Below are positions 11,821-24,714 of a stretch of DNA of 64,000 nt, piece after piece. The stretch spans positions 117,969 through 181,968 of the forward strand of contig KB295123.1 in NCBI GenBank assembly GCA_000328365.1. The letters run 5' to 3'. The stretch is from Capitella teleta (Eukaryota; Annelida; Polychaeta; Capitellidae). Each line of letters opens with the position of its first letter. Position 1 is the stretch's first letter. The notes beneath the pieces were generated by a model. The model had not been told where the DNA came from. It ran no database searches and saw only the letters and a program-made list of their open reading frames with translations. A program made the translations under genes and the position numbers.

Positions 11821-14800
11821 TTTGGTTTACCAGGGAAACGGGTGCGAGCCGATTCAAGGATTTGACAACATCGTGAATTTAAAGGTGAAGTATGAAGTGG
11901 ACGCAGTTGTTGGTGGGCTCTGTTCTCCAGGTGAGAAATTCCTGGTAGCCACGATTACATAACTGGAAAATATTTCACAGTTTGCCTCTCTGGTGGATAC
12001 TACCTTCGATACTGGAATGTCCCATTTTTTCCGAGCTCTTGTTCGGATCCAGACATAGGAAATCGTACGAGATACCCAACAATAGCCCGTGTAATGCCGC
12101 CCTATAGCAAACTGGGGAGCGCTCTCCGTGAGTCTGAAACCTGTCTTCCGTGTCCGCTTGACACAATATCTATTTACAGTTAGTTTTGTTCAGCATTATG
12201 GATGGAAATCCGTCGGGTTGATAACAGAAGACAATTTTATTTGTGAATATGGAGCCAGAGGAATTGACGCGAAGCTCAAAGAGGGGAATATCACTGTCGC
12301 AGAATGGGCCCGTGTGCCGACGAAGCTGTCAGACAAAATGATCACCGAGTATTTGGAGAGACTCAGACGACGTGCACGAAGTGAGGTTCTTTGAATCAGG
12401 TTGAGTAAGTCAACTTTTGTCCCTTTCTGCAGTCTTTGCCATTTGCCATGATAACAAGACTGTTCTCCAGCGTATAATGGAGATTGCGGACCATCTGGGG
12501 ATGACGACCAACGATTATCTCTACATCTACTACTCACTTATTCCGAATAAATTCATGAGAGAACCATGGAAAAGCACGACTGATTTTCCGGCAACAAAGG
12601 ACGAAATTGCTCTCCGCAGAAACGCCTTTCGAGTGTTCAGAAGTGTATGTTTCCCATAGGTAGATTGATGGCCAAATAGTTAAGTAGATAATGCTGTTGC
12701 GGGCGAAGATATGGAGATATGCTTCTTCATGCATGGGAACTAGGATGTGCAATAATCGAGTAGACGAATGATAGGGTTGCCAGGGCAATGGGTGGCACGT
12801 AAGGACCGCTTATCGGTTGAGGCACATTGAATGAAACTGCGTGAACATTCAGGAAAATGGCAACACCGGGAAATAATGCCCTTGATCCAGCAAGCTTTCT
12901 TTTGGGTGCTTCTAAATGCTTTTTCTCTCTTTTTTTACGTGAAAACTTGTTGTTGGTTTCCATGTAATCGAGGAGGCTTGACTTTTGAGAAATTAATGTT
13001 TGCAGTGAGGAAACCAAGGCGACGTTGGGTAGGAAAAGAGTTATTGCACTCAGTTATTCTGATGTTGTATTCTAATTATCCTGACACAATGAACTTCAAG
13101 AACGCCATGCACCTTGGTGGCATAGTGAACCTAATAGAAATCCCATGGTGCGCTCAATGATATGTCACTCATGATATGTCACTGCATGCTGTGTCACTGC
13201 GTGATGTGTCACTGCATGATGAAGACCTTGTCTTCTTTTTTCATTGCTTCTGCAGCTTTCATTTGCCCTTAATGTTTTTGAATAACACAATTCGCCTTTA
13301 TTATTAGAGTTGTTTAGCATTGTTAAATGTTCTTATAGATTTTAAGTAAACCCCGACTGACTGCCGAATTTTGAAAATTGCTACTAGGTTTTAGAACAAT
13401 AAATCCCAGGATAGCATGCCTCCAGACGCAACATTGCGGATCATACAGGACATCCGGCAAAGCATCTTAACCAACCAGATCGCCTCAATAATGTTGACGA
13501 GCCTCATTAGTATATTCATAAGCACACTAGTGTGTAGAAAGCATTTGTCAAATGTCCAAATTACCAACCCTATTTATTAAAGCGCTGTATGAATATATCA
13601 GAATTACGATCGAGGTCTTGTAAAAAAGACCTTACAAACAAGTATGACATATATTTATGAAGCCTTTTAGACTTGATATACGGTATCCAGATTATATGTT
13701 TGCACAGCTTATAGCTCTCACGTTATGAATAACACTGCCTGCAGCTATATGCAATAAAAAAGTTTGGGGTTAAAGGTTAAAGGTTCAGGTTAAAGGCCTT
13801 TTCGTGGAGTTTTAGATACAAAAAAACACTAACAAAGCAGTGAGGAAGAAGCAACGAATATGCAATAACAAACACAAAATAAATTGAACTGCTCTATATT
13901 TATACGGTGATAGTAAGCGCGATGTATTGTTATAGTGCAATAACACTAAGGCAATGGTTGACGTTATGCCAGGTTTAATCAGACTATAGATTTCAAATAA
14001 CATTGTGTTTATATACATTTGCGTGATGGAATGAACATGCATGTTGATATATATAGATGAGTTAAATTGAGATGAGTGAATAGAACGAGATGTCCTTTAA
14101 CTGTAACATCTCCCATATTTTAATAAATTAACTTTTATACAAATAATATAACAAACAGGATTGAGTATTCAAAGTTGTAGCCTGTTTGGCTTCCGGCTCA
14201 CTCTGCCACTGCGAGTCATGTATGGCTGAGTTTGTTGAGGGGACTCACTGACAACTTGTAAGATCTCAGCCCCTGGCTGTCTTCTAATGCGTTAGGAGCT
14301 CTTGCCTAATCACGGGTATATGAACCAGTGCCCTGCAGAAAGGATGAGGGAGGCACCTGTCCACTAGCAATGATTTATTCTGAGTACATCAAGTCACTTG
14401 CGCTACCGAGAGAACGGTGGAGGTCCTTCGCTTCTTACACTTTTTCCCAGACTACCCTAATTGCTTCCCTGTCCGGTGCTATATTCCGTGGGTGTTGAAC
14501 TTCTTGTGACCGTGTCTGGTGTAACATAATATTCCTGATTAAACTTGTCAGGTGACCTTTGGCCGTGGGGTCCGTTAAATGCGGGATCAATGAGAATTTA
14601 ATGATGTACGTGTGACTGATTGAATGCGTTTGTAAGAAAACCGAAATTAATGCTTACTAATCTGATGCTTCTGGATTTCCACAAACTGGTGGAGCAACAG
14701 CTGCAGTCATCTCGGTAGATGCATCATCTTGCTTTGGAGCTGCGGGAGTATCTTGCTTTGGAGCTGCAGGGCGGACATGGCGACTTGTTCTTTGATATTG

Positions 14801-17800
14801 AGCACCATCTTCCTTCTGTACGATATACGATCGCGGCTGATCCGTAACTTGCACCACTGTTGCTTCCTCCCATCTTGGTCGGTTTGGATCCTTCTGGAAC
14901 CATACCTTCTGCATCTCTTGCAAATCCGATCGGTTCTTGGCTTGTTCATTGTATTTGTCAATGACTTGTTGTCTGTTGTTTAAAAGTCTTTCGTGTGAGT
15001 GCTCTTGACAGCTGCTTAGACGCTCTTTCATCGGTATGAGAGCTTGATACCTCCGTCCATTTAGGAGTTCTGAGGGACTGGCAACACCTGCTTTGAAAGG
15101 TGTGGTTCGGTAAATCAGCATGGCAAGTTGTGGATCCGTTCCAGAATCACGTGTCCTGGTTAAAATACCTTTTACAGCCTTTACCATGGCCTCGATGAAG
15201 CCATTACTTTGCGGGTATCTTGGTGAAGAATGTTTTGTGTTTATTTCGTAACTGTTGGTAAATTCTTGGAACTCTTGGCTTGTGAACTGGGGTCCTTGGT
15301 CTGTCATGATTTGCTGAGAAACACCATACTATCCAAATACAGTCTTCAGAACAGCAATTGTCTTTGTTGTTGTTGTGACTGTCATCCCTCTGATTACTGG
15401 AAACTTCGAAAAGATATCGGCAATTAGTAAGTAGTGACTGCCGTTCCACTCAAAGAAGTCAATGCCGACTACTTCCCAAGGCCGTGCTGGCATCTCATGA
15501 GGAATCATCGGCTCTCTCTGTAGGGCTGGTCTATCAGCTTGGCAGGTTGTACATCCGCTGACCACTGCTCTGATGTCGTTGGTTAGGTTTGGCCAGAAGA
15601 CTAGCTGTCGTGCTCTCAAAAGGGTCTTTTCTTCACCGAGGTGACCAACGTGTACATCCTTGGTGTAACTGACTCATTCTGCTTCTGGAATTACCAGCTT
15701 GTCTCCTTTGAAGATGACTCCATCTTCAATGCTGAGCTCGCTCTTGTAATTCCAATAATCGAAAGTTAGTGGATCACTAAGGTATCTGTGTGTTAGCCAA
15801 CCATGGACAATGTAGTGTGACAGCTGGTTCATGATCCTGTCTGATGCAGTGGCTTTGTGTAGCCTTTCCAGTAGGGACTCCGAGACATTTATGGTACTGG
15901 TGATAGAGTGTACTGGAATGACAGTATCGGGTTCAACAATCTGTTCAGTTGACGCTGTTAACCTGCTGAGAGCATCAGCAATGACATTGTTTTTGCCTTT
16001 GAGGTATTCCATCTGGACATCATACTCGTAAAGCTTGAGCAGTAGACGCTGCTGTCGGATGGAGGGCAGGTGTACTTGTCTGTTGAACATCGCTACCAAT
16101 GGCTTGTGATCAGTCTGGACGAGAACCTTCCCACCATGGATGAAGTGGTGCATTCTGCGGAGAGCAAACACTATGGCAGTGAGCTCTTTCTCAATAGTAG
16201 AGTAGTTCTGCTCTGCAGGAAGCAAACCACGTCCCGCAAATATGACAGGTTTGGCATTTTGTAGAAGGACAGCTCCGAATCTCTTGTTGCTGGCATCTGT
16301 CTGTATGACGTGATTGGCCTGGACATCGTAGAATTATAATACTGGGGCTGATGTGATCACCTTCTTTATAGCCTGGAAGGCCTCAATATAGCATTTTTCT
16401 GCATCAGATCATTGAATGGCTTTGTAAGATGGGTTAGCTGATAGCTGTGCCGCTTTAAGTAGTTCACCAGACCGAGGTAGGATTCCAATTCATGCTTGTT
16501 AGATGGAGTGTTCATCTCTTGTATGGCTCTAACTTTATCAGGGTCGATCTTGATTCCTTCTGGGGTGAGTACTTGGCCAAAGAATTTGCAACTAGTCGTT
16601 CGGAACTGTAGTTTCTTTTCGTTGAACTTTAGGTTGTTTAGTCAAGCCAGATATGCAAGAGGTGGAGGAGATTTAAGTCATGCTCTTGGAGGTTCTTCTC
16701 AGTTCTCAGACAATCATCTGCAATGCTAGTCACTCCAGGAGAATTTATCAGAATAGAGTCGAGCCGTTCCTGAAAGACATCAGAGGAGACCTTTAATCCA
16801 AAAGGAAATCTTAGAAATCGGTATTTCCCCCAGGGTGTATTGAATGTTAAGATTACGTGGATGCTTCTAACTACTTCACACGATGTTTCATCATAGCATA
16901 TGTAATTATGATTATATAAATTCTACCTATGCATGTATAGACCTTCGGGCAGAGCGTGCACGGGATTGCTTCCATCTCTCCAGAGGCAATCAGCGAATAC
17001 TGACCGAGAGGTCAGAAGACCAACATGCAATTAGCGAATACTGGCGGTCAGAAGTTCGCAGAGAACAAAGAACCGGAGAACAAGCGCATCCATCACTGTC
17101 AGATAGCAAACACTTGGAAGGCACCGATCTACTGCATTTCCTATTAGAAACACAGGCTGCCCCACATCCATGGTTCTAGTATATAACACACCTTCCTTCA
17201 CATCTCTACATCCTCTCTCTCTCACGTGCTCACTCATCTCGTGCGAAACATCTACAAAGAACACTTTTTTGGAACCTTTTTTTATTTTGAGTTCTTTAGA
17301 AACTTTTGTCGAAGGTAAACTAAAGCCAATATGAAGTGATTGGTTGAGTCTTCGTTATTACGAGCTTGGAGCTTACAATCCAACTAGTGCATAATTGACG
17401 TAGCCCTGGAGTCACTACGTCATTGAACGTCGTCAGGAAACTACATTTTTCGTTCAGCTTGACCTGCCAATAACCAGATTTGGCGTCCATCAGGGTGAAG
17501 TGCTTGGCTCCGTGTAACTCTGCGCTGATCTCGTCGATGGACCTCATGTGGTACTGATTTCTCTCTATGGCTTTTTTGATGTCGCTGGGGTCAAGGCAGA
17601 GGCGGATGGATCCATCTGGTTTGTCCACGCTGACTGCAGAGTTGACCCATTCACTGTGTTGCTTTACTGGCACGATGACTTTCTCTCTCACTAGGCGCTC
17701 AATTGATCAGCCGCGATCGTATATCGTACAGAAGAAAGATGGTGCTCAATATCAGCTTTGTGGCACCATCCGCATCCCTTCTGTTGAAAAAAGGCTCCCG

Positions 17801-20800
17801 GATGATGATTCTGTAGTCGGATTCTGTTGATTGCTGTAGATGACAGAGGAGGAAAACTCTTTGTCAGAGCATTCTCCGGTAACACTTGTTGAGCCATCAT
17901 CATTCCGCCATCAGATTGCGTGCTTGGATGTTTGAGGCAATATCCATGACTGCTTTGCAGGTCAGTTTGCCTACATCCATCTTCAAGCATTCCTTGTAGA
18001 TTTCTTTGGAAGAGAGACCAATGAGAAGAACATTCCGTAATGTTTTATTGAGAGGATCTTTGTCCATGTTCACAGCGCAAACTAGATCTCTTGCTTGTTT
18101 GTAAAATTCAGTCAGGGTAAGATCGCCTTGTCGTAGATAGAAGTATTTATAGCTCGCAAAAATTTCTTCATTCGTGGGCTTTACTTGTTTCTCTAAGGCG
18201 CTTATGATATTTCGATATTCTTTAGTTTCTTGATCGAATTTAATTTCTTGTAGAATGGCTTTGCCTCGCTCACTCGAACAGACTTAGATGAAATTGCAGA
18301 TGTACTTGGGGCTTTTCTCGTCGCCTTCGAAAAGGAGGATTTCGTCCTCCATCTCTTCTTTCCATCTTGCAAATCGTTGAGGTATCTTCGTGTCCGGTCT
18401 CCAATCGAGGCCGGTACTGCCGTTGCTGGTTTGTCATGATCCCACTTCTGATACCATGTTATAGTCCAATAACACTAAGGCAATGGTTGACGTTATGCCA
18501 GGTTTAATCAGACTATAGATTTCAATTAATATTGTGCTAATATACATTTGCGTGATGGAATGAACATGCATGCTGATATATATAGATGAGTTAAATTGAG
18601 ATGAGTGAATAGAACGAGATGTCCTTTAACTGTAACAGTATTCCAAAATAAATTTGCACAGAACCAGCTCAATAATTTTGTAACGCAGAAAACAACTGAA
18701 TTAAACCCCACTTGAATTGGACCCTCTCTCATATAGTTTCCACCTATTCGTATCTATAGATGGTAATGGCAGATCTGCTCGACTCAACTGCAGAAATGTT
18801 CGTCAAACGAATGACTGCAAAACTGAAGGAGCCACCCTGGAACATGGCAAACCCTGGAGGAATACTGGTGAGGTTCAGAACCAAAAACACAGCATTCAAC
18901 CATTATGTAATTATCTCCAGCCTATATATGTTTATGGGATGTTTGTCTATGATGCAGCGCACTTGTACTTCTTGGCACTGAACGCAACTTTGGCTGCTGG
19001 TGAGGACTATCGCGATGGAAGGAAAATGGTGCAGAAAGTGAGAAACATGAGTTTCAGAGGTAAATCTCTCAAGGTAAATTACCTGTAGTATATCTTTCAG
19101 TGTTTATATAGGAATGACAGGAGAGGTTCAGATGGACAGCGTAGGGGACCGGGAACCCAACTACTGGGTCTACCGCTATGATCAGGAACAAGAGAAAATG
19201 GATTTCTACATGACAATCTACATGAGCAAGCCAAGTAACGAGGTGGGTAAACAGGAATATGGAGACTGGTAACTGATAACAACATCCAATCCAGAGGATA
19301 TTGATTGATAAGGACCCACTTTGGACAACACCTGATGGACTGCCCCCAAAGGACGCCCCAGACTGTGGCTTCTACGACGAGTTGTGTCCTGAAGACACGT
19401 CAAGTGAGTTTCCTTTCAGAGGTGACTTCAACTGAGGATTGTATTCCAGAGAGGAACACGCTTATAATCAGTGCATGCGTCGTCGTCCTCTGCGTTGTTG
19501 TCGTCTCCTACATCGTGGCATCAGCATTGAAAAAGCGACGAGATGAACGTGAATTGAATATGATGCTATGGAGAGTGAGTTTTGATGAAATCAAATTCTC
19601 CAAAATGGCGCATGGCAGCTCAGTGAGCCAGTCAAGATTTCCGATTATGCTTGCTCAACTTTACTCTCCCAGATTATGTGCAGTAAGAGGAGCTTTGCAA
19701 ATCGCTCGATGATGTGCAGCAGTTCTTCTGTGAATAGCCATAGGACAGCCACCACCGATGACCAATTGTTCATCCAGGTTGGCCTCTACAAGGGAATGAC
19801 TGTGGCTGTGAAGTCGGTCAATAAAGAAAGCAGATTGCTACTGACAAGGGAAGATTTGATCGAAGTCAAACAGGTGCCCGCATACTTCTCCTAATGCACA
19901 TGATTTATTCCATCATGTGTCACTCTCAGCTGCTAGACATGTCACATGATAACGTCAATGCCTTCATTGGAGCTTGCATTGAGCAACCAAACATGTGCGT
20001 CCTCACAGCCTACTGTCCAAAAGGCAGCCTCCAGGACATTCTCGAAAATAACGACATAAAGCTGGACATGATGTTCAAGAACTCCTTCGTGAACGACATT
20101 GTTGAAGTAGGCACGTTTTACTAAATTAATGTATCAATAACTATGATGATCGAAGGGTATGATATATCTGCACCACAGTCCACTGAAATCGCATGGGAGC
20201 CTGAAAAGTAGCAATTGCTTGGTAGACAACCGTTGGATGATCAAGATCACAGGGCACGGCATGAGGAGCTTCCAGAGTGACCCTCAGGAGGACGTCCCGG
20301 AATATGAAAAGTACAGAAACATGTTGTGGACGGCACCTGAGCTACTGCGCCTTGGTTCAACCAAGCCTCTATATGGAACGCAAAACGGGGATGTGTACAG
20401 TTTCGGCATCATTCTACAAGAGATCCTACACCGTGCATTGCCATTCTTTGTTGGGTCATCCACAATGACGCCGAGGGGTGAGATAGGGTTAAAATAAACT
20501 CAAATAATCAGTCTCTGCATCAGAGGTTATCGAGAGGGTCATGGAGCCTCCAAAGGAAGGCCCTTACCGCCCAGAAATTCCCTCAAGCTTCGATGATGAC
20601 GACTCTACGACGACTTCAATGAATGAGGATGTGCATAAACTGGCCAGCCAATGTTGGTCAGAGCAACCGGACGATCGAATGAGCTTCACAAACGTCAGAA
20701 GACAACTGAGAAAGTTGAATTATGGGAGGTACTTTCGTGGCCTTTAGCTGGATTCATGAATAAGCCTGTCTCTCCAGAAAGTTGAACATTGTTGACACAA

Positions 20801-21946
20801 TGATATCAAAACTAGAAAAGTACGCCAGTAATTTAGAAGAAATTGTGAACCAAAGAACCTCAGAGTTGATCGATGAGAAGAAAAAGACTGACACTCTACT
20901 TTACCGAATGCTACCTAAGTAAGCGTTAACTGTTGATTTTTGCAAAATAATGTCGGAGAATGCTTCCAGAATGGTTGCAGAGAAACTGAAGACAGGCAAA
21001 GGCATGGAGGCTGAGCTGTACGACCATGTCACAATCTACTTTTCTGACATTGTGGGCTTCACTGCACTTAGCTCAGAGAGCTCCCCGATGGAAGTCGTGC
21101 AACTGCTCAATGATCTCTACACCATGTTTGACAGCATCATCACTAAGTACGATGTTTACAAAGTGAGTGCTGTATCCTTCGTTGCAAGCCTTCATCTGCT
21201 CGTCACAGGTGGAGACCATTGGCGATGCATACATGGTGGCAAGTGGTCTGCCAGTGCGCAATGGCAAGCAGCATGTGAAGGAGGTGGCATGCATGGCACT
21301 CGACCTGTTGAGAGCCATCTCAGAGTTCAAAGTTCGCAACCGACCAGAATATCAAATGCGACTGCGGATCGGCTTGCACACTGGACCATGCGCTGCTGGT
21401 GAGTGTGTTGTTGTGTGATGCGCAACATCTTGTGTGATGCGTAACATCTTGTGTGATGCGTCACTGCCTCCTTGCTCAGGTGTGGTTGGTCAAACGATGC
21501 CCAGGTATTGCTTATTTGGCGACACCGTCAACACTGCATCTCGCATGGAGTCAACCGGAGAAGGTTACACCTTTTCAAATCACTTCGTCATCATCGTCAG
21601 TCTCCTTTCAGCTCTGAGAATCCATATGAGTCAGCAGGCGAAAGATGCTCTGGCCATGTTTCCCGAGTTTTTAACCGAATATCGTGGCGAGATAAGCGTG
21701 AAGGTGATTCTAGAAAAGTCAAACACTTCATTGTCTTGCATCGTGATTTCATTCAGGGCAAAGGGGACATTGCAACATATTGGCTTCTCGGCAATTCGGA
21801 GATAAAAATATTTGGTAAGTATGATGGCAACCACGACTCATGGAATCCACCAATGGGCAATATATGATTTAGGATGTGATGCCTACTTTTACGTTCTACC
21901 ATTTATGTTATGTTATGCATTGTATGTTGATAGTACAACGGTGTGA
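11821..21946 (+). CDS. Receptor-type (single-pass) guanylyl cyclase; N-terminal exon(s) not found
   Basis: A membrane receptor that makes cGMP from GTP when its extracellular domain binds a ligand. The 20 exons I see are 11821-11930, 11981-12127, 12180-12380, 12433-12644, 18760-18867, 18921-19059, 19112-19242, 19295-19403, 19450-19622, 19673-19873, 19930-20106, 20156-20477, 20524-20728, 20778-20918, 20970-21162, 21209-21398, 21480-21563, 21612-21703, 21757-21814 and 21873-21946. All have GT-AG borders and phases that join without a break: 1,021 codons plus stop. Visible residues 1-385 are the ANF-receptor ligand-binding fold ([44 protein letters not shown]). Residues 389-411 are the membrane helix, followed by [21 protein letters not shown], and about 430-690 the kinase-homology domain. 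The degenerate [10 protein letters not shown] and ITGHG in place of HRD and DFG mark a pseudokinase. The dimerisation helix ([16 protein letters not shown]) comes next, then the cyclase. The metal Asp residues (FSDIVGF and IGDAYM), the guanine-selecting Glu (VETIGD) and Cys (RYCLFGD), and N/R of NTASRMES are all present, so it should be active. The family is usually 1,050-1,100 aa, so perhaps 50-100 N-terminal residues with the signal peptide are missing from view. Which ligand it binds cannot be told. Confidence 0.93.
13928..14108 (-). repeat. 3' LTR of the gypsy element
   Basis: 181 bp, TGTTATAG to CTGTAACA as read on the plus strand. It is about 97% identical by eye to the partner at 18457-18637. 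Confidence 0.93.
16845..17422 (+). mobile_element. Solo LTR nested in the gypsy element
   Basis: A 578-bp unit starting TGTTAAGATTACG and ending TAGCCCTGGAGTCACTACGTCA-like sequence, with 5-bp duplication TTGAA on both sides (16840-16844 and 17423-17427). It interrupts the reverse transcriptase region of the gypsy element in the opposite orientation. A TATATAA box lies near 17180. Start and end words match the solo LTR at 2854-3325, so both belong to one family that was active after the gypsy insertion. No internal region remains. Confidence 0.85.
18457..18637 (-). repeat. 5' LTR of the gypsy element
   Basis: 181 bp, the same ends as the partner at 13928-14108. It is followed on the minus strand directly by the Met-tRNA-like primer binding site. 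Confidence 0.93.
21409..21466 (+). repeat. Three-copy 21-22-bp tandem repeat in a cyclase intron
   Basis: TTGTGTGATGCGYAACATC is repeated three times, between the exon ending 21398 and the one starting 21480. It explains why this intron (81 bp) is longer than its neighbours of about 50 bp. Confidence 0.85.
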
Positions 21947-22044
21947 GGGTTGCATTGCTTTGAAGCATGCCCCTAGTTCAATGAAAATATCCATGACATG
22001 ATTGTAGGATGTTTCTAAATCTGACTCTTGTCAATTCTTGACTC

Positions 22045-22050
22045 AATAAA
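22045..22050 (+). terminator. Polyadenylation signal of the guanylyl cyclase gene
   Basis: AATAAA lies 99 bases after the stop codon at 21944-21946, giving a 3' UTR of roughly 120 bases. Confidence 0.75.
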
Positions 22051-23755
22051 AACACTTGAACAAGAGCAGCGAAAAATTATCCTCAGATGTGTTTGCCATG
22101 AAATTTAACCCACGCAAATTGACGGAGTAGGAGAGGTGGGTGAAGCAGAATTAGATGGAACAGAATATTACAGATATGTGAACTGGGCAGTATTGGAAGG
22201 AGAAAATGTGAGGAGGAAGAAGGGACAAAAGATGTTGATGGTGCAGAATAGGACGGAGCAGCACATTATGGAGTAAGAGTGGAAAACAATCAGATGGAAC
22301 TAAATTTGACGGTGCTAAATTCATTCATAATCTCCTTCCACCTCATCTTGGTGGATGACTGTGTAGTCTTGTAGATCTGCCCAATAAGAGCATATTTTTT
22401 CTTCCTGTAAAAATCGGCAAAGTTTTGTCAATTGAGAGTACAAATGGTAATCAAAAGATGTGTCCTGTTAAACGACCATCAGTATGGGGATGAATAACAA
22501 TAGTTATTCAATAATAACAAATACTTTCTCCGGCTCAATTCAAATTCAGTTGATAATGATTGTATATTTTTCATTAGTTGAGTTTGACCAGCTCCAACAT
22601 GTTTTGTTTTTCCGTTCTAATAGTTATGGAAATCTTCTTTTTTTTTTTTTCAAAAGACTTGGACGAATTATAAAAATAAAGTTGCACAAAACATGACAAA
22701 AGACCATTTTAGCTCTGCGAATTCCAGCTCATCAATCGCTATTTTATTGCGACACGCACGCAACCAAATACCTGGACATTCTGCTGGAGACAAAGAATAA
22801 GCATTTAGCCACAGGATACTTCAATCTCATCGGCTATTAATTGCCACTCAAAAGAACTCTCGGACACAGGGACCAATTTTTAGGGGAGAGGGGGGGCTTA
22901 TTTAACCTCGGAATCCTGAAGCAACTAAGGCTTATGTGGTCCAAGGAGGTAAGCAGGAGTCAAATGCCTAACACAAATAATATCTTGGGTTTGTTTAGGA
23001 AAAAGAAAGGAAATCGCGGAGATAATTCGATTGTTCTGATGGGTGTCTCATGGTGTCAATATAACTCCAGCTGTAAATACAGTTTCATAAGCTTGGTCTG
23101 TTCATCGAGGAATTCGGGAAAGCTTCGGTTTAACATTTATATCATTGAACATTAAAGCTTCGGTTTATCGTTGTGTGATTAATGTTATGCGTGATGCAAT
23201 TAGCTTGGTATCCAGCGTGCATTGTTATATATATAATAGCAGAGTTGATTCGCTTGAAACCAAAGCATTTCACGCAGTCTTTGTCCTACACTGTACAAAC
23301 AATGGCAGAGCTTATGCAACCACATCATTCGAAACTCAATTGGCCAGCGTCAAGCGGTGTCGGCGTGAGCATTGTTCCTCACCATTGTCAGGTGTGTCAC
23401 AGGCGTCATCAGGGAACCCACAATCTTAATATTCGGCGTGTCCTCTATGTATTCAGAATTGATTGACACCTGGCCTAGGTCTTCTATTTTCATCACACAA
23501 GTCTAAAGTTGCTGCTCGCTCTGTTTTGCTCTCGCATTATACTAATGGAGTCTCGCTTTGACTTAGCCAGCAAGGTAGTGTCATTAATATTCAGGGCACA
23601 TATATTTGTTTCTCTTCAACCATATTCTGTGATTCGCATGAAGGTCGCAATGAAAGACAGTCAGAGACAGCCGGCACCCGTGTTTTGTTGCCTTTCTAAA
23701 CGGGAATCGTTGAATGACGTCATTTTAACTCGTATGACTTCAACTATTTTCTAAT
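22051..23755. other. Non-coding spacer
   Basis: No gene is recognised between the end of the cyclase gene and the LINE relic at 23760. Frames of about 70-100 codons (for example 22841-23155 and 23145-23466) overlap each other without any domain and are read as chance. Confidence 0.5.
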
Positions 23756-23759
23756 AAAG

Positions 23760-23870
23760 GATTTTCAGTAACCAAACTAGGTGCTTCGGTGCTCCAAGGC
23801 TGAGCGGTGCTCCCCACAGCTTTCGGTGGTTGAATGTGTCAAAGGCATTGCGGAAATCTACCAAGAGCAT
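23760..23870 (-). pseudogene. Short LINE reverse-transcriptase relic
   Basis: On the minus strand one frame reads VDFRNAFDTFNHRKLWGAP, then LGAPKHLVWLLKILY. This is the D-F-x-x-A-F-D...L...G-x-P-x-x-L palm region of non-LTR reverse transcriptases. Only about 110 bp remain. It is a different lineage from the LINE at 6140-7965. Confidence 0.65.
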
Positions 23871-24464
23871 TCACAGACCTTAACTTAGCCGGTATGACGC
23901 AATGCTGGTGCAAATTGATGTTTACTGGTTAAAGGGCTAGCGTTACCATGATACATGCTAAGCATAATGAGGATCTACACAACAATACAAATAAATATTC
24001 TGTGTGAAAAAAAGTTTTTGCCGTGGAAAGTGTGTAAAAGGCGCTCCAAACATTATCGCGGAGGAGTTGCCATTTAGCAAACGCGTCATCGGTGTACGAT
24101 CTGCTTGCAAATCTTTCCCTGCATGACGGAGCCAACTTTTGATTACAAACAGGGGTTTTCGGTGAAAGCGCGGGCTAAATCCAGAAGGAAAAAACTGTTC
24201 TGTATGTAGTAGTTTTAGCTGCTATTCGTAACTTGGCTATAATCAGGTCCACCCAATTTATTAGCCAAACGGAATTCCTCGACCGCCTTTTCCGTGTGTT
24301 CGTCACGTAGAGCTGTTGGTTCCACGTACTGCTAATCAGCACCACATACCTACGATTATTAAAACATAAGATACGGAAACAGAAATACATCAATTCATAC
24401 AGCCATCGTTATAATCAGGTACAATGTCATGTGTAAAATCAAAGCAAAGCAGATTTTTTTTGTA

Positions 24465-24714
24465 CTGCAGCGTCATACAACAGATGACATTCCACAATTC
24501 CGGTTCTATGCGACCACTTGCCACTCGCATTTAAATGTTCTTCCCTCATTCAAAATGAACGTTTTATTCGATTTCTTTGGATAAATGTGTGCAGTATAGC
24601 TTAGTCAATCCATGTCAGGTATTTATTTTGTTTAATAATTGATAAACTTTAGAAAATTTTGAAGTTTTGTTTTTGACATTGAGTAGATAGACTAATTTTG
24701 GTTCACTCTGTATA
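24465..24714 (+). mobile_element. Right half of the TACARARTG MITE family
   Basis: This is similar over about 250 bp to 41190-41419: catacaa(g/c)agatgacatt, ccactcgcat(t/g)taaat, gtcaatccat, gttttgtttttgacattgagtagatagacta. It ends in ACTCTGTATA, the inverted terminal sequence. The left half is missing. Confidence 0.7.

Larger units (their letters stand above)
13928..18637 (-). mobile_element. Broken Ty3/gypsy LTR retrotransposon in a guanylyl cyclase intron
   Basis: A 4,710-bp fossil LTR element, minus strand, flanked by a 4-bp duplication GTAT (13924-13927 and 18638-18641). Both LTRs are 181 bp with TGTTA...TAACA ends. The primer site next to the 5' LTR (TGGTATCAGAAGTGGGATC on the minus strand) matches initiator-Met tRNA. 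Parts in element order are gag/protease-like sequence (about 18440-17700), reverse transcriptase (about 17690-16330, split by a nested LTR), RNase H (about 16300-15674) and integrase (about 15640-14657). RT before integrase fixes it as Ty3/gypsy. The LTRs differ at about 6 of 181 sites, so it is fairly young. It is broken, with several breaks and internal rearrangement besides the nested insertion. I see no envelope gene. Confidence 0.92.
12645..18759 (+). other. 6.1-kb intron of the guanylyl cyclase gene hosting a gypsy element
   Basis: The intron runs from GTATGT at 12645 to CTATAG at 18759, phase 0. All downstream introns of this gene are 46-56 bp except one of 81 bp. Removing the 4.7-kb LTR element still leaves about 1.4 kb, so this intron was already long. 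The stretch 13147-13222 is a degenerate tandem of a TGTCACTGCATGATG-like unit. Confidence 0.85.

Noticed and set aside
13240-13400. Possible cyclase exon after TTCATTGCTTCTGCAG
   Set aside because: No frame continues the ligand domain, and exon 12433-12644 joins exon 18760-18867 in phase.
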